NCBI RefSeq assembly: GCF_000876205.1
Contig: NZ_AWTT01000020.1
Location: 1-34,816 of the forward strand
Origin: Paucilactobacillus wasatchensis
GTDB lineage: Bacteria > Bacillota > Bacilli > Lactobacillales > Lactobacillaceae
Direction of reading: 5' to 3'
DNA length: 34,816 bases
Made by a program: the position numbers and the translations under genes
Notes under the pieces: generated by a model
What the model saw: the letters and a program-made list of their open reading frames with translations, nothing else
Database searches by the model: none
Told to the model about the DNA's origin: nothing
Part shown: positions 1 through 8,081 of the stretch, one piece after another
Layout of the letters: each line of letters starts with the position of its first letter
Numbering within the stretch: the stretch's first letter is position 1

Positions 1-529
1 TTACATGGATGCGATAAACAGTTTCGGTGTGATCGTTTAATAGGTAAATGTACTTGGTTTTGTGCAGCGGGATAATAATTCGATTTAATTGTTTAACTCG
101 CCGTTTACTAATCGATTGGCCAAACGTTTGGTTAAAAACACTGGCCGAAATTTGGTCCGGATAATTCAGTGAAATTGAGTTTTTTCGCATTAAATATTTT
201 TGATAACGCTGTTTATTATCACTGGTGACCTTAATTTCACTACCAAATTTCCATTTGCTTACTTTTTGTTTAATTGATAAAACAAGGTTATTCTTCTTCG
301 CATGCAGTAAATATTGCGTACCATTTTGTTTGGTTTTCACAATTTGTGTTGGTAAAAATATATCAGCAATCGACTTACTAGTTAGTTGACTTTGACCACT
401 GGTATTATTTTCACGACTGCGCTCATATCTCGCTGGGTTGGTCCAGATAAACCATGACAAAACTAAGCTGAGTAAGATAGCCAGCGTTAAGATAATTGGC
501 AACCAGTTATCACGAATTCTCCGAATCAT
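1..529 (-). CDS. yycH: WalH/YycH regulatory protein, N-terminal part (cut by window edge)
   Basis: This reading frame runs from an ATG at 529 off the left edge of the window, giving 176 N-terminal codons. Residues about 9-30 form one hydrophobic membrane segment, followed directly by WTNPARYE, the segment that characteristically ends the YycH anchor; the rest would lie outside the membrane. YycH family proteins are single-pass membrane proteins of roughly 430-450 residues that contact the WalK sensor kinase and tune its activity. The start overlaps the end of walK by 20 bp, and GGGAAG lies just before the ATG, so translation is probably coupled to walK. The order walR-walK-walH is the classical Firmicute one; yycI and walJ would be expected beyond the window. 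Identity is confident; the C-terminus cannot be judged. Confidence 0.88.
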   Translation of the reverse strand, partial: MIRRIRDNWLPIILTLAILLSLVLSWFIWTNPARYERSRENNTSGQSQLTSKSIADIFLPTQIVKTKQNGTQYLLHAKKNNLVLSIKQKVSKWKFGSEIKVTSDNKQRYQKYLMRKNSISLNYPDQISASVFNQTFGQSISKRRVKQLNRIIIPLHKTKYIYLLNDHTETVYRIHV

Positions 530-2372
530 CTTCCCATTCATCCCCTTCATAAGGTACATATGGCAGTGAAATATAGAACGTAGAGCCCTTACCTTCAACA
601 CTATCAACCCAAATTTGGCCACCTAATAAGCCAATTACTTCTTTAGAAATGGCTAATCCGAGTCCTGTTCCACCTTGTTTGCGTGAGCGAGCCTTATCAA
701 CTCGATAAAACCGATCAAAAATGTGGGGTAAATCAGCACGTGGAATGCCCAAGCCTTGATCCGACACGCTCATAATAACGTGATTGTGAGTTTCCAGTAG
801 CCGGGCCGTGATGACACTACCATCCGGTGAATATTTAACAGCATTGTTCATCAAATTATCGACCACTTGAATAAATTTATCGGTATCGATTTCAACCCAC
901 AAATCCTTCTTTGTAAACAAACGATCAATTGTATACTTCTTAGCAGGATGATCATCGTTTTTAAGAATCATATCAAAGCGATTCAAAATATAATTAAATA
1001 GCTCATTGAGATTAACATATTCTAGGTTTAATTTGGCTGTCCCTGAATCCATCCGCGATAAACTCAACAAATCGTTAATCATGCGGATCATGCGTTCAGT
1101 TTCATCTTGGACTACTTTTAAGAAGCTAGGAGCAACTTCAGGATCTTGCCAAGCACCATCGTTTAGCGCTTCAACATAGCTACGAACGCTGGTTAATGGT
1201 GTTCGTAATTCGTGTGACACGTTGGAAACAAACTGCTTACGATCTCGATCAACTTTTTGTTGTTCAGTAATATCATGTAGCACACAGACCAAACCACTAA
1301 TAAAACCAGATTCTCGCTGAATTAAAGAAAAGTAAGCATGCAAAATTAACTCATGCTCACCATGCGAAAAATCAAGAATGATTTCATCCTGGTTTTCCAG
1401 TAATTCGCGGATTGTATAGTCTTTGCGGATATCCAAAACATCCAGAATCGACTGGCCTTGCACTTCATCTTCATCAGCTGAAAGTAATTCAGCTGCGGTT
1501 TCATTAATAATCGTGATTTTTCCACGGCGATCAGTCGCTAACACCCCATCAGACATATGGGTTAACACTCCATCCAATCGGCGTCGTTCAGCTTCAGTCG
1601 AATCTTGTGCTTCTTCCACGTGGACGGATAAATTATTAACTGCCCCAGCTAATTGTCCTAATTCATCATTACCATAAACATTTAATTGGCCGGTAAAATC
1701 GCCCCGCGCAATTCGAATCGTTTGCTTTTTCATTTCATCAATTGGTCGAGTTATTGCCCGGGAAATAACAATTGCCATTAAGAGGCCCAGAACAATTGCG
1801 ATCAGCGAGGCGGACAAGTAAATCAAAGTAATACTGTTGATGTTGGCGTAAACACCCTCCAAACTAGCGCGCATATACAAAACACCAACAACATTATTGC
1901 TACTGCCAGATGAATTCAACAATGGCACGACCGAAACATAGTACCGATTGTGATTCGTGTCATCATAAGTGTTTTCCGTATATGAACGATTATTGTAGAT
2001 TGCATTTTTTACATTTTCATCTGTCGTTTTCTGACCAACGATAGTTTGATCATTGGTATCACTACTACCACGAACAACGCCCTTGTTGTCAATTACCCGA
2101 ATTTCACTAATATTAGCATTGTTCACATCTGACAAAATATCGCGAATTTTTGCGTTAGTTTTGGTGGTACTAGAACGAACCAGCTGATCTGATAACGAAT
2201 TATCAACATATGATGGTAGTTCGACTTGTTGTTCAAATGTACTCAAGTTTTGATGCTCTAGTTGACGCACAAAAACCGCCCCAACGACTTCGAGCGTGAT
2301 CAACAGCATCAACGCGAATACCAGGGCGATTTTAAAATGGATCGACTGAAAGAATTTAATCTTACTATTCAA
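510..2372 (-). CDS. walK: Sensor histidine kinase WalK (cell-wall homeostasis)
   Basis: A 620-residue membrane sensor kinase of the WalK/VicK family, which phosphorylates WalR to control cell-wall hydrolase genes and is usually essential. Visible order: membrane segment about 13-34, extracellular PAS/Cache-like domain about 35-180, second membrane segment about 181-204, HAMP about 205-256, cytoplasmic PAS about 262-372, HisKA with phospho-accepting H387 in VSHELRTP, then a HATPase domain with N box (DNLMNNAVKYSP), DQGLGIP and GTGLGLAI. The full two-TM plus extracellular PAS layout is that of Bacillus/Lactobacillus WalK, not the short streptococcal VicK. The start codon is TTG: an in-frame stop lies just upstream, and AGGAG of the walR stop region (TAGGAG) sits 11 nt before it, so walR and walK are probably translationally coupled. 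It is the second gene of walR-walK-yycH. Confidence 0.96.
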   Translation of the reverse strand: MNSKIKFFQSIHFKIALVFALMLLITLEVVGAVFVRQLEHQNLSTFEQQVELPSYVDNSLSDQLVRSSTTKTNAKIRDILSDVNNANISEIRVIDNKGVVRGSSDTNDQTIVGQKTTDENVKNAIYNNRSYTENTYDDTNHNRYYVSVVPLLNSSGSSNNVVGVLYMRASLEGVYANINSITLIYLSASLIAIVLGLLMAIVISRAITRPIDEMKKQTIRIARGDFTGQLNVYGNDELGQLAGAVNNLSVHVEEAQDSTEAERRRLDGVLTHMSDGVLATDRRGKITIINETAAELLSADEDEVQGQSILDVLDIRKDYTIRELLENQDEIILDFSHGEHELILHAYFSLIQRESGFISGLVCVLHDITEQQKVDRDRKQFVSNVSHELRTPLTSVRSYVEALNDGAWQDPEVAPSFLKVVQDETERMIRMINDLLSLSRMDSGTAKLNLEYVNLNELFNYILNRFDMILKNDDHPAKKYTIDRLFTKKDLWVEIDTDKFIQVVDNLMNNAVKYSPDGSVITARLLETHNHVIMSVSDQGLGIPRADLPHIFDRFYRVDKARSRKQGGTGLGLAISKEVIGLLGGQIWVDSVEGKGSTFYISLPYVPYEGDEWEDDSENS

Positions 2373-2386
2373 GTGCTTGTGTACTC

Positions 2387-3088
2387 CTAATCATTTTCAG
2401 GATTATTCAAATAATAACCAACGCCACGGCGGGTGATTAGCCATGATGGGTGACTGGCATTATCTTCAATTTTCTCACGTAAACGGCGCACCGTTACATC
2501 AACGGTCCGGACATCACCAAAATAATCATAGCCCCAAACAGTTTGCAACAGATGCTCACGGGTCATTACTTGTCCAATGTGTTGTGCCAAATAATGTAAT
2601 AACTCAAACTCTCGATGAGTTAAATCAATATTGTCGCCACGCTTAGAAACAGTGTAAGCATCCGGATGAATGGTTAAATCGCCAACATCAATATCAGCAT
2701 TCTCATCTGGCGCCGTCGTTTCAACCGTTTCTTGACGTCGTAAATTGGCCTTAACTCGGGCAACTAATTCACGATTTGAGAATGGCTTAGTAACATAATC
2801 ATCGGCACCTAACTCTAAGCCTAAAACCTTGTCTAACTCGGAATCTTTGGCGGTGACCATAATGATCGGGGTTGTATGGTTAGCCCGAACTCGTTTGGCC
2901 ACTTCCAAGCCATCAATTTTAGGTAACATTAAATCTAGGATGATTAAATCCGGTTTTTCATCTTCTACTTTTTCAAGTGCTTCTTCACCATCATAGGCTA
3001 CGATTACTTCATAACCTTCTTTAGATAAATTAAATTTGATAATATCAGAAATCGGTTTTTCATCATCGACCACTAAAACTTTCTTCAT
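2387..3088 (-). CDS. walR: Response regulator WalR
   Basis: An OmpR/PhoB-type response regulator of 233 residues. The receiver domain (about 1-120) has the acidic pair D8/D9, phospho-acceptor D52 in LILDLMLP context, the conserved T of MVTAKD and K of VTKPF. The C-terminal winged helix (about 135-230) carries the [10 protein letters not shown] and [21 protein letters not shown] segments almost diagnostic of WalR/YycF. It would bind promoters of autolysin and cell-wall genes. The ATG at 3088 is preceded by GGGGGA with good spacing. It heads the walRK-yycH operon, read from an extended -10 promoter about 80 bp upstream. Identity is certain at family level. Confidence 0.97.
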   Translation of the reverse strand: MKKVLVVDDEKPISDIIKFNLSKEGYEVIVAYDGEEALEKVEDEKPDLIILDLMLPKIDGLEVAKRVRANHTTPIIMVTAKDSELDKVLGLELGADDYVTKPFSNRELVARVKANLRRQETVETTAPDENADIDVGDLTIHPDAYTVSKRGDNIDLTHREFELLHYLAQHIGQVMTREHLLQTVWGYDYFGDVRTVDVTVRRLREKIEDNASHPSWLITRRGVGYYLNNPEND

Positions 3089-3168
3089 TAGCTAATTCCC
3101 CCTGCAGTTGCAGTTTTTATCAATTTTTAATGTCCAACTAAATTTTTTCTTTAAATTCAAACACGTAC

Positions 3169-3177
3169 ATTATAACA
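3169..3177 (-). promoter_or_regulatory. Extended -10 promoter of the walRK operon
   Basis: On the minus strand TGTTATAAT is a perfect extended -10 box (TGn plus TATAAT). No good -35 is present 17 bp upstream, which is common for extended -10 promoters. Transcription would begin near 3162 and leave a leader of about 75 nt before walR. Inferred from sequence only. Confidence 0.6.
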
Positions 3178-3255
3178 CATCCCATCATTTGGTAGAATTG
3201 AGGTTTGGCTCAATATTAAACTATTCTCATTTATCAATTTTTATCAGATACACTG

Positions 3256-3285
3256 TTGACTATGCTTTCACATATATGATAGTAT
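3256..3285 (+). promoter_or_regulatory. Promoter of tRNA-Lys
   Basis: TTGACT (3256-3261) and TAGTAT (3280-3285) are separated by 18 bp and end 18 bp before the tRNA 5' end. It is divergent from the walR promoter. Confidence 0.6.
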
Positions 3286-3303
3286 ATTCAAGTCGATAAA
3301 TAT

Positions 3304-3376
3304 GGGCAGTTAGCTCAGCTGGCAGAGCAACGGACTCTTAATCCGTGGGTCCAGGGTTCGATCCCCTGACTGCCCA
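3304..3376 (+). tRNA. tRNA-Lys (anticodon CUU)
   Basis: A 73-nt cloverleaf is visible: acceptor arms GGGCAGT/ACTGCCC with discriminator A, D arm AGCTC...GAGC, anticodon stem ACGGA/TCCGT around loop CTCTTAA (anticodon CTT, reading AAG), and T arm CAGGG-TTCGATC-CCCTG. CCA is not encoded; the genome continues with TTA. It is a single tRNA with its own promoter and terminator, beside the walRK operon. Confidence 0.97.
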
Positions 3377-3388
3377 TTAATCATAACT

Positions 3389-3438
3389 AACCAGTAATCA
3401 CGCCGTGTAAATCCACCGTGGTTGCTGGTTTTTCTTTT
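3389..3438 (+). terminator. Intrinsic terminator of tRNA-Lys
   Basis: AACCAGTAATCACG pairs with CGTGGTTGCTGGTT over 14 positions (two as G-U) and is followed by TTTTTCTTTT. Confidence 0.8.
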
Positions 3439-3493
3439 ACCCAAAATTCGCAGTTAGCGAAACTATCTGGCAATCATTTTAGATAGCAAACTA

Positions 3494-3523
3494 TCGACTT
3501 AACATGCTACTGACGGCTATAAA
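3494..3523 (+). promoter_or_regulatory. Candidate promoter for the M20 deacylase gene
   Basis: TCGACT (3494-3499) and TATAAA (3518-3523) are 18 bp apart, 130 bp before the gene start. The match is mediocre. The rest of 3439-3653 shows nothing else convincing apart from the ribosome site GAGGAGG. Confidence 0.33.
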
Positions 3524-3653
3524 TTTGTGGCAAATACAATCAGTGCCAAGCCAACCAGTAAGTTTTTTTGATTTCTGATTTATTTCGAACTATTGTTTAG
3601 CTTATACCCGTTGCAAAGCTCAGGCTTTAGTCTAATTTGAGGAGGAATTCATC

Positions 3654-4805
3654 ATGGAAAAACAGGAACAAGAAGATTTCATCGCCAAACTTGTCAGTTT
3701 TGACACAGTTGGTGGCAAAGAAGATCAGGTCGCAAAATTTTTAAAGGCTGAATTTGATAAAAGAAACATCCCAAATAAAATTATTCCGGTTCAAACTGGA
3801 CGCAGTAATTTCTACGCCGAAATTGGTAACGGTAATGGCAAAGTAATCGCTTTTGAAGGTCACCAAGATGTCGTCGGGCTCGTTAATAAAAGTGCCTGGA
3901 AACATGATCCTTTCGGTGCCGAAATTGAAGACGGTAAGATGTACGGTCGTGGAACAACAGACATGAAAGGTGGCCTCGCAGCCGAATGCATAGCCATGTT
4001 CGAACTAGCTGCATCAAATGCAACAATCAACGGTAAAATTAAGTTATTAGCTACTGTTGGAGAAGAAACAAGTCCTGAAAATCACATGCAAGGAGCCCAA
4101 AAATTTACTGAAGAAGGCTACCTTAATGACGTTGAAGGACTTTTAATTGCTGAGCCCTCAATGGGCAAAATTAATTTCGCTAATAAAGGATCCATCACTT
4201 ACAAAGTACTATCAAAGGGCAAAGCGGCCCATAGCTCAATGCCCTGGTTAGGCTACAATGCCATTACACCATTGATTGATTTTTATAATGAACAACAAAA
4301 ATATTTTGCGACCCTCCATGCTGAAAATAAATATCTCGGTAAAACAATCCCTGTAATGACAAAAATTGAAGGTGGGCAGCAATTAAATTCCGTCCCCGAT
4401 CGAGCCGCCATCTATGCCAAAGTCCGTACCATTCCTGAAGAATCAAATGAAACTATTTTGCAGCATATCAAAACTATCATTGCTCAAATCAACCAGACAG
4501 ACAAAGCGCAGTTGAGTTTGGAAATTTTAGGTGATAAAATCCCCGTTGTCTCTGATCCGCAAAATAAATTTACTCAACTAGTAAAGCAAATTGCTGAGCG
4601 AGAATTAAATCAAGAGCTGAAGCTTGAAGGAAGCGCAGGCGGCACGGACGCATCCGAAATGATTCATGGCAATCCCAACATGAATATTGCTGTCTTAGGA
4701 CCAGGAAACGACTCAGCACATAAGATTGATGAATATGTGGAATTAGATACATTCCATAAGGATATTACTATTTATAAGAAGCTTGTCTTGCAATACCTTA
4801 GCTGA
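3654..4805 (+). CDS. M20 family metallo-deacylase (ArgE/DapE-type)
   Basis: A 383-residue cytosolic zinc amidohydrolase of the M20 ArgE/DapE/CPG2 family. The di-zinc site can be read directly: H70 and D72 (GHQD), bridging D103 (GTTDMKGG), catalytic base E137 and E138 (VGEETS), E167 (IAEPS), and the C-terminal H356 (DSAHKIDE). A dimerisation lid domain (about 180-290) contains H193 in KAAHSSMP. Such enzymes remove the acyl group from N-succinyl-diaminopimelate, N-acetylornithine or related N-acyl amino acids. Substrate cannot be told from sequence, although a DAP-type MurE in the same window makes a DapE role possible. The ATG at 3654 has GAGGAGG at ideal distance. It is monocistronic, opposite to its neighbours and against replication, and ends in a shared terminator. 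Confidence 0.88.
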   Translation: MEKQEQEDFIAKLVSFDTVGGKEDQVAKFLKAEFDKRNIPNKIIPVQTGRSNFYAEIGNGNGKVIAFEGHQDVVGLVNKSAWKHDPFGAEIEDGKMYGRGTTDMKGGLAAECIAMFELAASNATINGKIKLLATVGEETSPENHMQGAQKFTEEGYLNDVEGLLIAEPSMGKINFANKGSITYKVLSKGKAAHSSMPWLGYNAITPLIDFYNEQQKYFATLHAENKYLGKTIPVMTKIEGGQQLNSVPDRAAIYAKVRTIPEESNETILQHIKTIIAQINQTDKAQLSLEILGDKIPVVSDPQNKFTQLVKQIAERELNQELKLEGSAGGTDASEMIHGNPNMNIAVLGPGNDSAHKIDEYVELDTFHKDITIYKKLVLQYLS

Positions 4806-4813
4806 TAAATAAA

Positions 4814-4829
4814 AGTTCCACGTGAAACA
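4814..4829. other. parS-like ParB/Spo0J binding site
   Basis: AGTTCCACGTGAAACA matches the Firmicute parS consensus TGTTNCACGTGAAACA at 15 of 16 positions, differing only in the first base. It lies in the short gap between a stop codon and a terminator, about 19 kb from dnaA, which is where origin-proximal parS sites are found. ParB loading here would serve segregation and SMC recruitment; parA and parB themselves are not in the window. Confidence 0.78.
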
Positions 4830-4833
4830 TCAC

Positions 4834-4870
4834 AAAAAACGTTCTAACTATTAAAGTTAGAACGTTTTTT
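4834..4870. terminator. Bidirectional terminator between converging genes
   Basis: A perfect 16-bp inverted repeat (AAAAAACGTTCTAACT and its complement) around a 5-nt loop gives a T-tract on both strands. It serves the M20 gene on the plus strand and the pox-oxidoreductase operon on the minus strand. Confidence 0.9.
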
Positions 4871-4879
4871 TAATCAACT

Positions 4880-5800
4880 TTATTTAACCAATACAATCCG
4901 CCCAGGTGCATGGCCCTTTTCTAGTAATTGATGGCCTTCAATTACTCCAGCCAACGTGAATGGTAATTCTTTAAATATATCCACCTGCAGCGAGCCATCT
5001 GCCAACATGGCAGCAAGCGCACTCAACGCCTGCCGATCATTACCCGCAACTGGTCTAATATGTTTGAACGTCACGTTTGGTTTGGCGTCCAAATTGACGG
5101 CAGCACCAACAGAAGCAGCCGCACCATCATCTTTAATGACATCCGCAATCAAAGACTCGTTTTTGCCATTCATTGCGGCATTAATAACGATATCTGCTTG
5201 ACCGGCAAATTTCTCGTTAATATTTTCCTGATCATAAAGACCAATTTCATCCAGTTTCAGTTGTTCCAAAATCGTTTTATTTCGTGAAGAACCAGTACCA
5301 ATTACGTGTGCACCAAGTTTTTGTGCCACTTGTACAGCAATCGAGCCAACTCCACCGGTTGCGCCATTCACCAGTACAGTGTCGCCTGCTTTAACATGGG
5401 TAAAATAGGTCACCGCATTGTACGCTGTAATTCCTGGTGTAATAATGGTCGTGGCCAATTGATTGGAAATACCGGTTGGCTTTTTAACTAATTTTGCATC
5501 CGTCAACTTAACCTTAGTAGCATAAGCTGGGCCGCTGTGACCAATCACGATGTCACCAACTGCAACCTCGGTGACCTCTTCACCCACTTCAGTGACCCTA
5601 CCTACAACGTCTCTGCCTGGCACAAGTGGAAATTTGTCACCACCAAAATCACCTGCACGTTGACTGCGTTCAAAGTTATTTAAACCAACTGCAAGCGTCG
5701 CAACGATCACTTGATCGGCCTTTGTAATCCGTGGTTCCGGCAATTCAATTTCTTCAAATACTGCTGGGTCACCAAATTTTTGATATCCAAATGCTTTCAT
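4880..5800 (-). CDS. NADPH-dependent quinone oxidoreductase-like protein (zinc-free MDR family)
   Basis: A 306-residue medium-chain dehydrogenase/reductase. The N-terminal GroES-like fold (about 1-120) has the GRDVVGRV segment but none of the cysteine ligands of zinc alcohol dehydrogenases. The Rossmann domain has NGATGGVGS at about 145-153, the AxxGxxG fingerprint of NADPH-binding quinone oxidoreductases (QOR/zeta-crystallin group). It probably reduces quinones or reactive alkenals in the cytosol; the real substrate is unknown. The ATG at 5800 has GAGGTGA upstream. It starts 15 bp after the pyruvate oxidase stop, so the two are very likely one operon. Pairing a peroxide-producing oxidase with an NADPH reductase suggests redox or electrophile stress, which is inference. 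Confidence 0.85.
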   Translation of the reverse strand: MKAFGYQKFGDPAVFEEIELPEPRITKADQVIVATLAVGLNNFERSQRAGDFGGDKFPLVPGRDVVGRVTEVGEEVTEVAVGDIVIGHSGPAYATKVKLTDAKLVKKPTGISNQLATTIITPGITAYNAVTYFTHVKAGDTVLVNGATGGVGSIAVQVAQKLGAHVIGTGSSRNKTILEQLKLDEIGLYDQENINEKFAGQADIVINAAMNGKNESLIADVIKDDGAAASVGAAVNLDAKPNVTFKHIRPVAGNDRQALSALAAMLADGSLQVDIFKELPFTLAGVIEGHQLLEKGHAPGRIVLVK

Positions 5801-5815
5801 CTATCTTTCACCTCG

Positions 5816-7561
5816 TTATGCTTTATATTGCGCTAAAAACTCACTAAATGGTGTCAATCCTTCGGCATGATACTGCTTTATGAATTGATCTACATCTGTT
5901 TGTGAATGCTGATCGTCCGTTGTCAGTACAAGTTGTTCCACTGGTAATGGCCGATCGTTTGCAATTTTCACATCAATAACAACTGGACCATTAGTACTCT
6001 TAGCATCATCAAATGCTTGGTGTAACTCTGATAAAGTATGAACTTCATATCCGGTTGCACCCATGTCAGTAGCAGCAGCACCAAAGTTGGCATCAATTAA
6101 GTCCACTCCTGAGTGCGGTTGCTTTGTATCATCTTGTTCCGCTTCAATGAATCCGAGCGACTGATTCGTCAAAACAACATTGATAATTGGTTGCTGGTAC
6201 TTAACCTGGGTCAAAATATCGTGCATCACCATGGTATAACCGCCGTCTCCGCTAATCGAAAATACTTGCCGATTAGGATAAGAGAATTGCGCTCCAATTG
6301 CTGCGGGGAGTGCAAATCCCATTGTTGCATACCACCCCGACGTAGCCATCTTTTGTGTTGGCTTCATTTGCAACAAACGGACACCGTCGATCGTAACATT
6401 ACCAACATCTAGAGCAAATATAGCGTCGTCGGTAGCAATTCGATTAATTTGTTCAAATACAGAATCAACATTCAATGGTTGCTTGTCTTCGTCAACAAAC
6501 TTTGCCAGCCAGTCGCGCCACTCACGTTTGTTGGCCAGTGCAGCTTCATAAAAGGCCCGTTTACCAACCTCCTCCACCTGATTTGTCAATGCTGTTAATG
6601 TAGTTTTTGCGTCCGCTAAAATCCCGACATCAACATGGTGACGTTTGCCAATATTGGTTGGCTTGACATCAACCTGGATAAATTTAGCAGTCGGGCTGAA
6701 AAAGTACGCCGCAAATGGAAAATTACTACCGATAAACAAAATTGCATCAGCTGCTCTGGCTGTTTCAACCCCCGGTTTCGTCGCAACTCGCCCAGCACTA
6801 CCCATATAAGCCGGATCATCATCCGCAATAACACCTTTCGCTAATGCGGACGACATTAATGGTATTTTTAACCGATCTGACAATCGCTTGAGTTCTGGAC
6901 CCGCTTTTTTGGCACCCAGCCCAAAATAAATCACTGGTCGCTTAGCATTCTGTAAGATTTCAGCTGCCTGTTTAACAGCCACCTTATCAGGTAACGGATA
7001 ATTTTCAGTTACTGCGTAATTGCCAGCAGTGGAAATATAGTCATCGTCAATCTCCGCCCAGCCCAAATCTTTTGGTATGGTCACTACCGCAACTCCAGAA
7101 TGTTCATAAGCTTGTCGAATAGCTTGGTCAACAACTGCAGGCAACTGTTCAGCTGTCATTACTGTTCGATTATAAACAGCAACATCCGCAAAAATGGGAT
7201 TTTCATTTAGTTCCTGAAAATATTCAGTGTTCATGAAATCGGTGCCTACTTGACCTACCAAAGCCAATACTGGCACACCATCATGTTTGGCATCATAGAG
7301 ACCATTCAGTAGATGAACCGCACCTGGACCAGCAGAACCAAATGTAACACCAATTTTACCAGTAAATTTGGCTTCGCCAGCGGCTGCTAGGGCTCCTGTT
7401 TCCTCATGGCGCACCTGCACATATTTAATTGAATTTTGCCGATTATAAAGCGCATTCATTGTTGAATCAAAAGAACCACCTGGTAACCCAAAAATATGAT
7501 CAATTTGCCAATCCTCGAGCACTTTTATCATTGCATCTGCTGCGTTAATCTTATTTGTCAT
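5816..7561 (-). CDS. pox: Pyruvate oxidase (thiamine diphosphate and FAD dependent)
   Basis: A 581-residue ThDP enzyme close to Lactobacillus pyruvate oxidase (about 600 residues). It would convert pyruvate, phosphate and oxygen to acetyl phosphate, CO2 and hydrogen peroxide in the cytosol. The N-terminal PYR domain has the conserved RHEE with the activating glutamate and GKIGVTFGSAGPGAVH; the middle FAD-type domain follows, then the PP domain with the GDGGYTM start of the ThDP/Mg motif, ending in TNQSLGF. The start was placed at ATG 7561, because AGGAGGT lies 9 nt before it; an ATG ten codons upstream has this ribosome site inside its own coding sequence. It is first gene of an operon with a quinone oxidoreductase, with a palindrome in its promoter spacer. 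Assignment as oxidase rather than another acetolactate-synthase-like ThDP enzyme rests on the QELNENP and FGSAGPG segments. Confidence 0.9.
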   Translation of the reverse strand: MTNKINAADAMIKVLEDWQIDHIFGLPGGSFDSTMNALYNRQNSIKYVQVRHEETGALAAAGEAKFTGKIGVTFGSAGPGAVHLLNGLYDAKHDGVPVLALVGQVGTDFMNTEYFQELNENPIFADVAVYNRTVMTAEQLPAVVDQAIRQAYEHSGVAVVTIPKDLGWAEIDDDYISTAGNYAVTENYPLPDKVAVKQAAEILQNAKRPVIYFGLGAKKAGPELKRLSDRLKIPLMSSALAKGVIADDDPAYMGSAGRVATKPGVETARAADAILFIGSNFPFAAYFFSPTAKFIQVDVKPTNIGKRHHVDVGILADAKTTLTALTNQVEEVGKRAFYEAALANKREWRDWLAKFVDEDKQPLNVDSVFEQINRIATDDAIFALDVGNVTIDGVRLLQMKPTQKMATSGWYATMGFALPAAIGAQFSYPNRQVFSISGDGGYTMVMHDILTQVKYQQPIINVVLTNQSLGFIEAEQDDTKQPHSGVDLIDANFGAAATDMGATGYEVHTLSELHQAFDDAKSTNGPVVIDVKIANDRPLPVEQLVLTTDDQHSQTDVDQFIKQYHAEGLTPFSEFLAQYKA

Positions 7562-7605
7562 CTTATAACGACCTCCTAAAATACGTTCCACCAGTTAACA
7601 CGCTC

Positions 7606-7634
7606 AGATTAGTATACTTACTAAAAATAAGCAA
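7606..7634 (-). promoter_or_regulatory. Promoter of the pox operon with operator-like palindrome
   Basis: On the minus strand TTGCTT (7629-7634) and TAATCT (7606-7611) are 17 bp apart. The inverted repeat TTAGTA-TACT-TACTAA (7609-7624) fills most of the spacer, the usual place for a MarR- or TetR-type repressor. No regulator gene lies next to it. No good catabolite-response element was seen. Confidence 0.45.
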
Positions 7635-7674
7635 GCATTCTTTCTTATCTTTTTGGTACCTACTCTCAGGATAC

Positions 7675-7712
7675 AAAAAAAGCCAACAAAATCACAGTAA
7701 TGTGCTGTTGGC
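7675..7712 (-). terminator. Terminator of the MFS-zinc ribbon gene pair
   Basis: On the minus strand the stem GCCAACA/TGTTGGC, extended by CAC/GTG, is followed by seven T residues. It lies 27 bp past the stop of the small zinc-ribbon gene. Confidence 0.85.
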
Positions 7713-7738
7713 CTAAATATTTATTCCCATTTGGAAGT

Positions 7739-8059
7739 TCAATTATCCTTTTTGATGACATCTGCTGGTGTAATTCGTTGGTGCGCGCGTTTAGCTTTAC
7801 TAATTTTACCTTCACGTCCCTGATTAACAAAAAATTCGTCACTGGTCCGGCAATACGGGCAACTGATCACAATTTGATACTGAGTCGAGTCATCACGATT
7901 CACGTCCATAACATTTCTTTCAGCAATCACCATTGGCTGCTGGTGGCACTTACCACACTGAATGTTCAACCTGCAATTTTCTTGAAACGGGTCAGCAGGC
8001 TTACCTACCATTCCGTACTTATCTTCGCCATATTCATGGTCATACTCATAGATAAACAT
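7739..8059 (-). CDS. Hypothetical small zinc-ribbon-like protein
   Basis: I do not recognise this protein. It has 106 residues, is soluble, has an acidic-aromatic N-terminus (YEYDHEYGEDKYG) and a basic C-terminus, and carries two CxxC knuckles, C35-x2-C38 and C67-x2-C70, with an extra C29. The spacing of about 30 residues between the knuckles is that of a rubredoxin-like zinc ribbon, so zinc binding and a nucleic-acid or protein contact are plausible but unproven. The start was set at ATG 8059, which has AAGG about 10 nt upstream and lies just past the stop of the MFS gene. A longer form from TTG at 8122 would overlap that gene and lacks a ribosome site. It is cotranscribed with the transporter and followed by a terminator. 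Confidence 0.68.
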   Translation of the reverse strand: MFIYEYDHEYGEDKYGMVGKPADPFQENCRLNIQCGKCHQQPMVIAERNVMDVNRDDSTQYQIVISCPYCRTSDEFFVNQGREGKISKAKRAHQRITPADVIKKDN

Positions 8060-8081
8060 GTCCTTTTTAACCTTAACTTCC

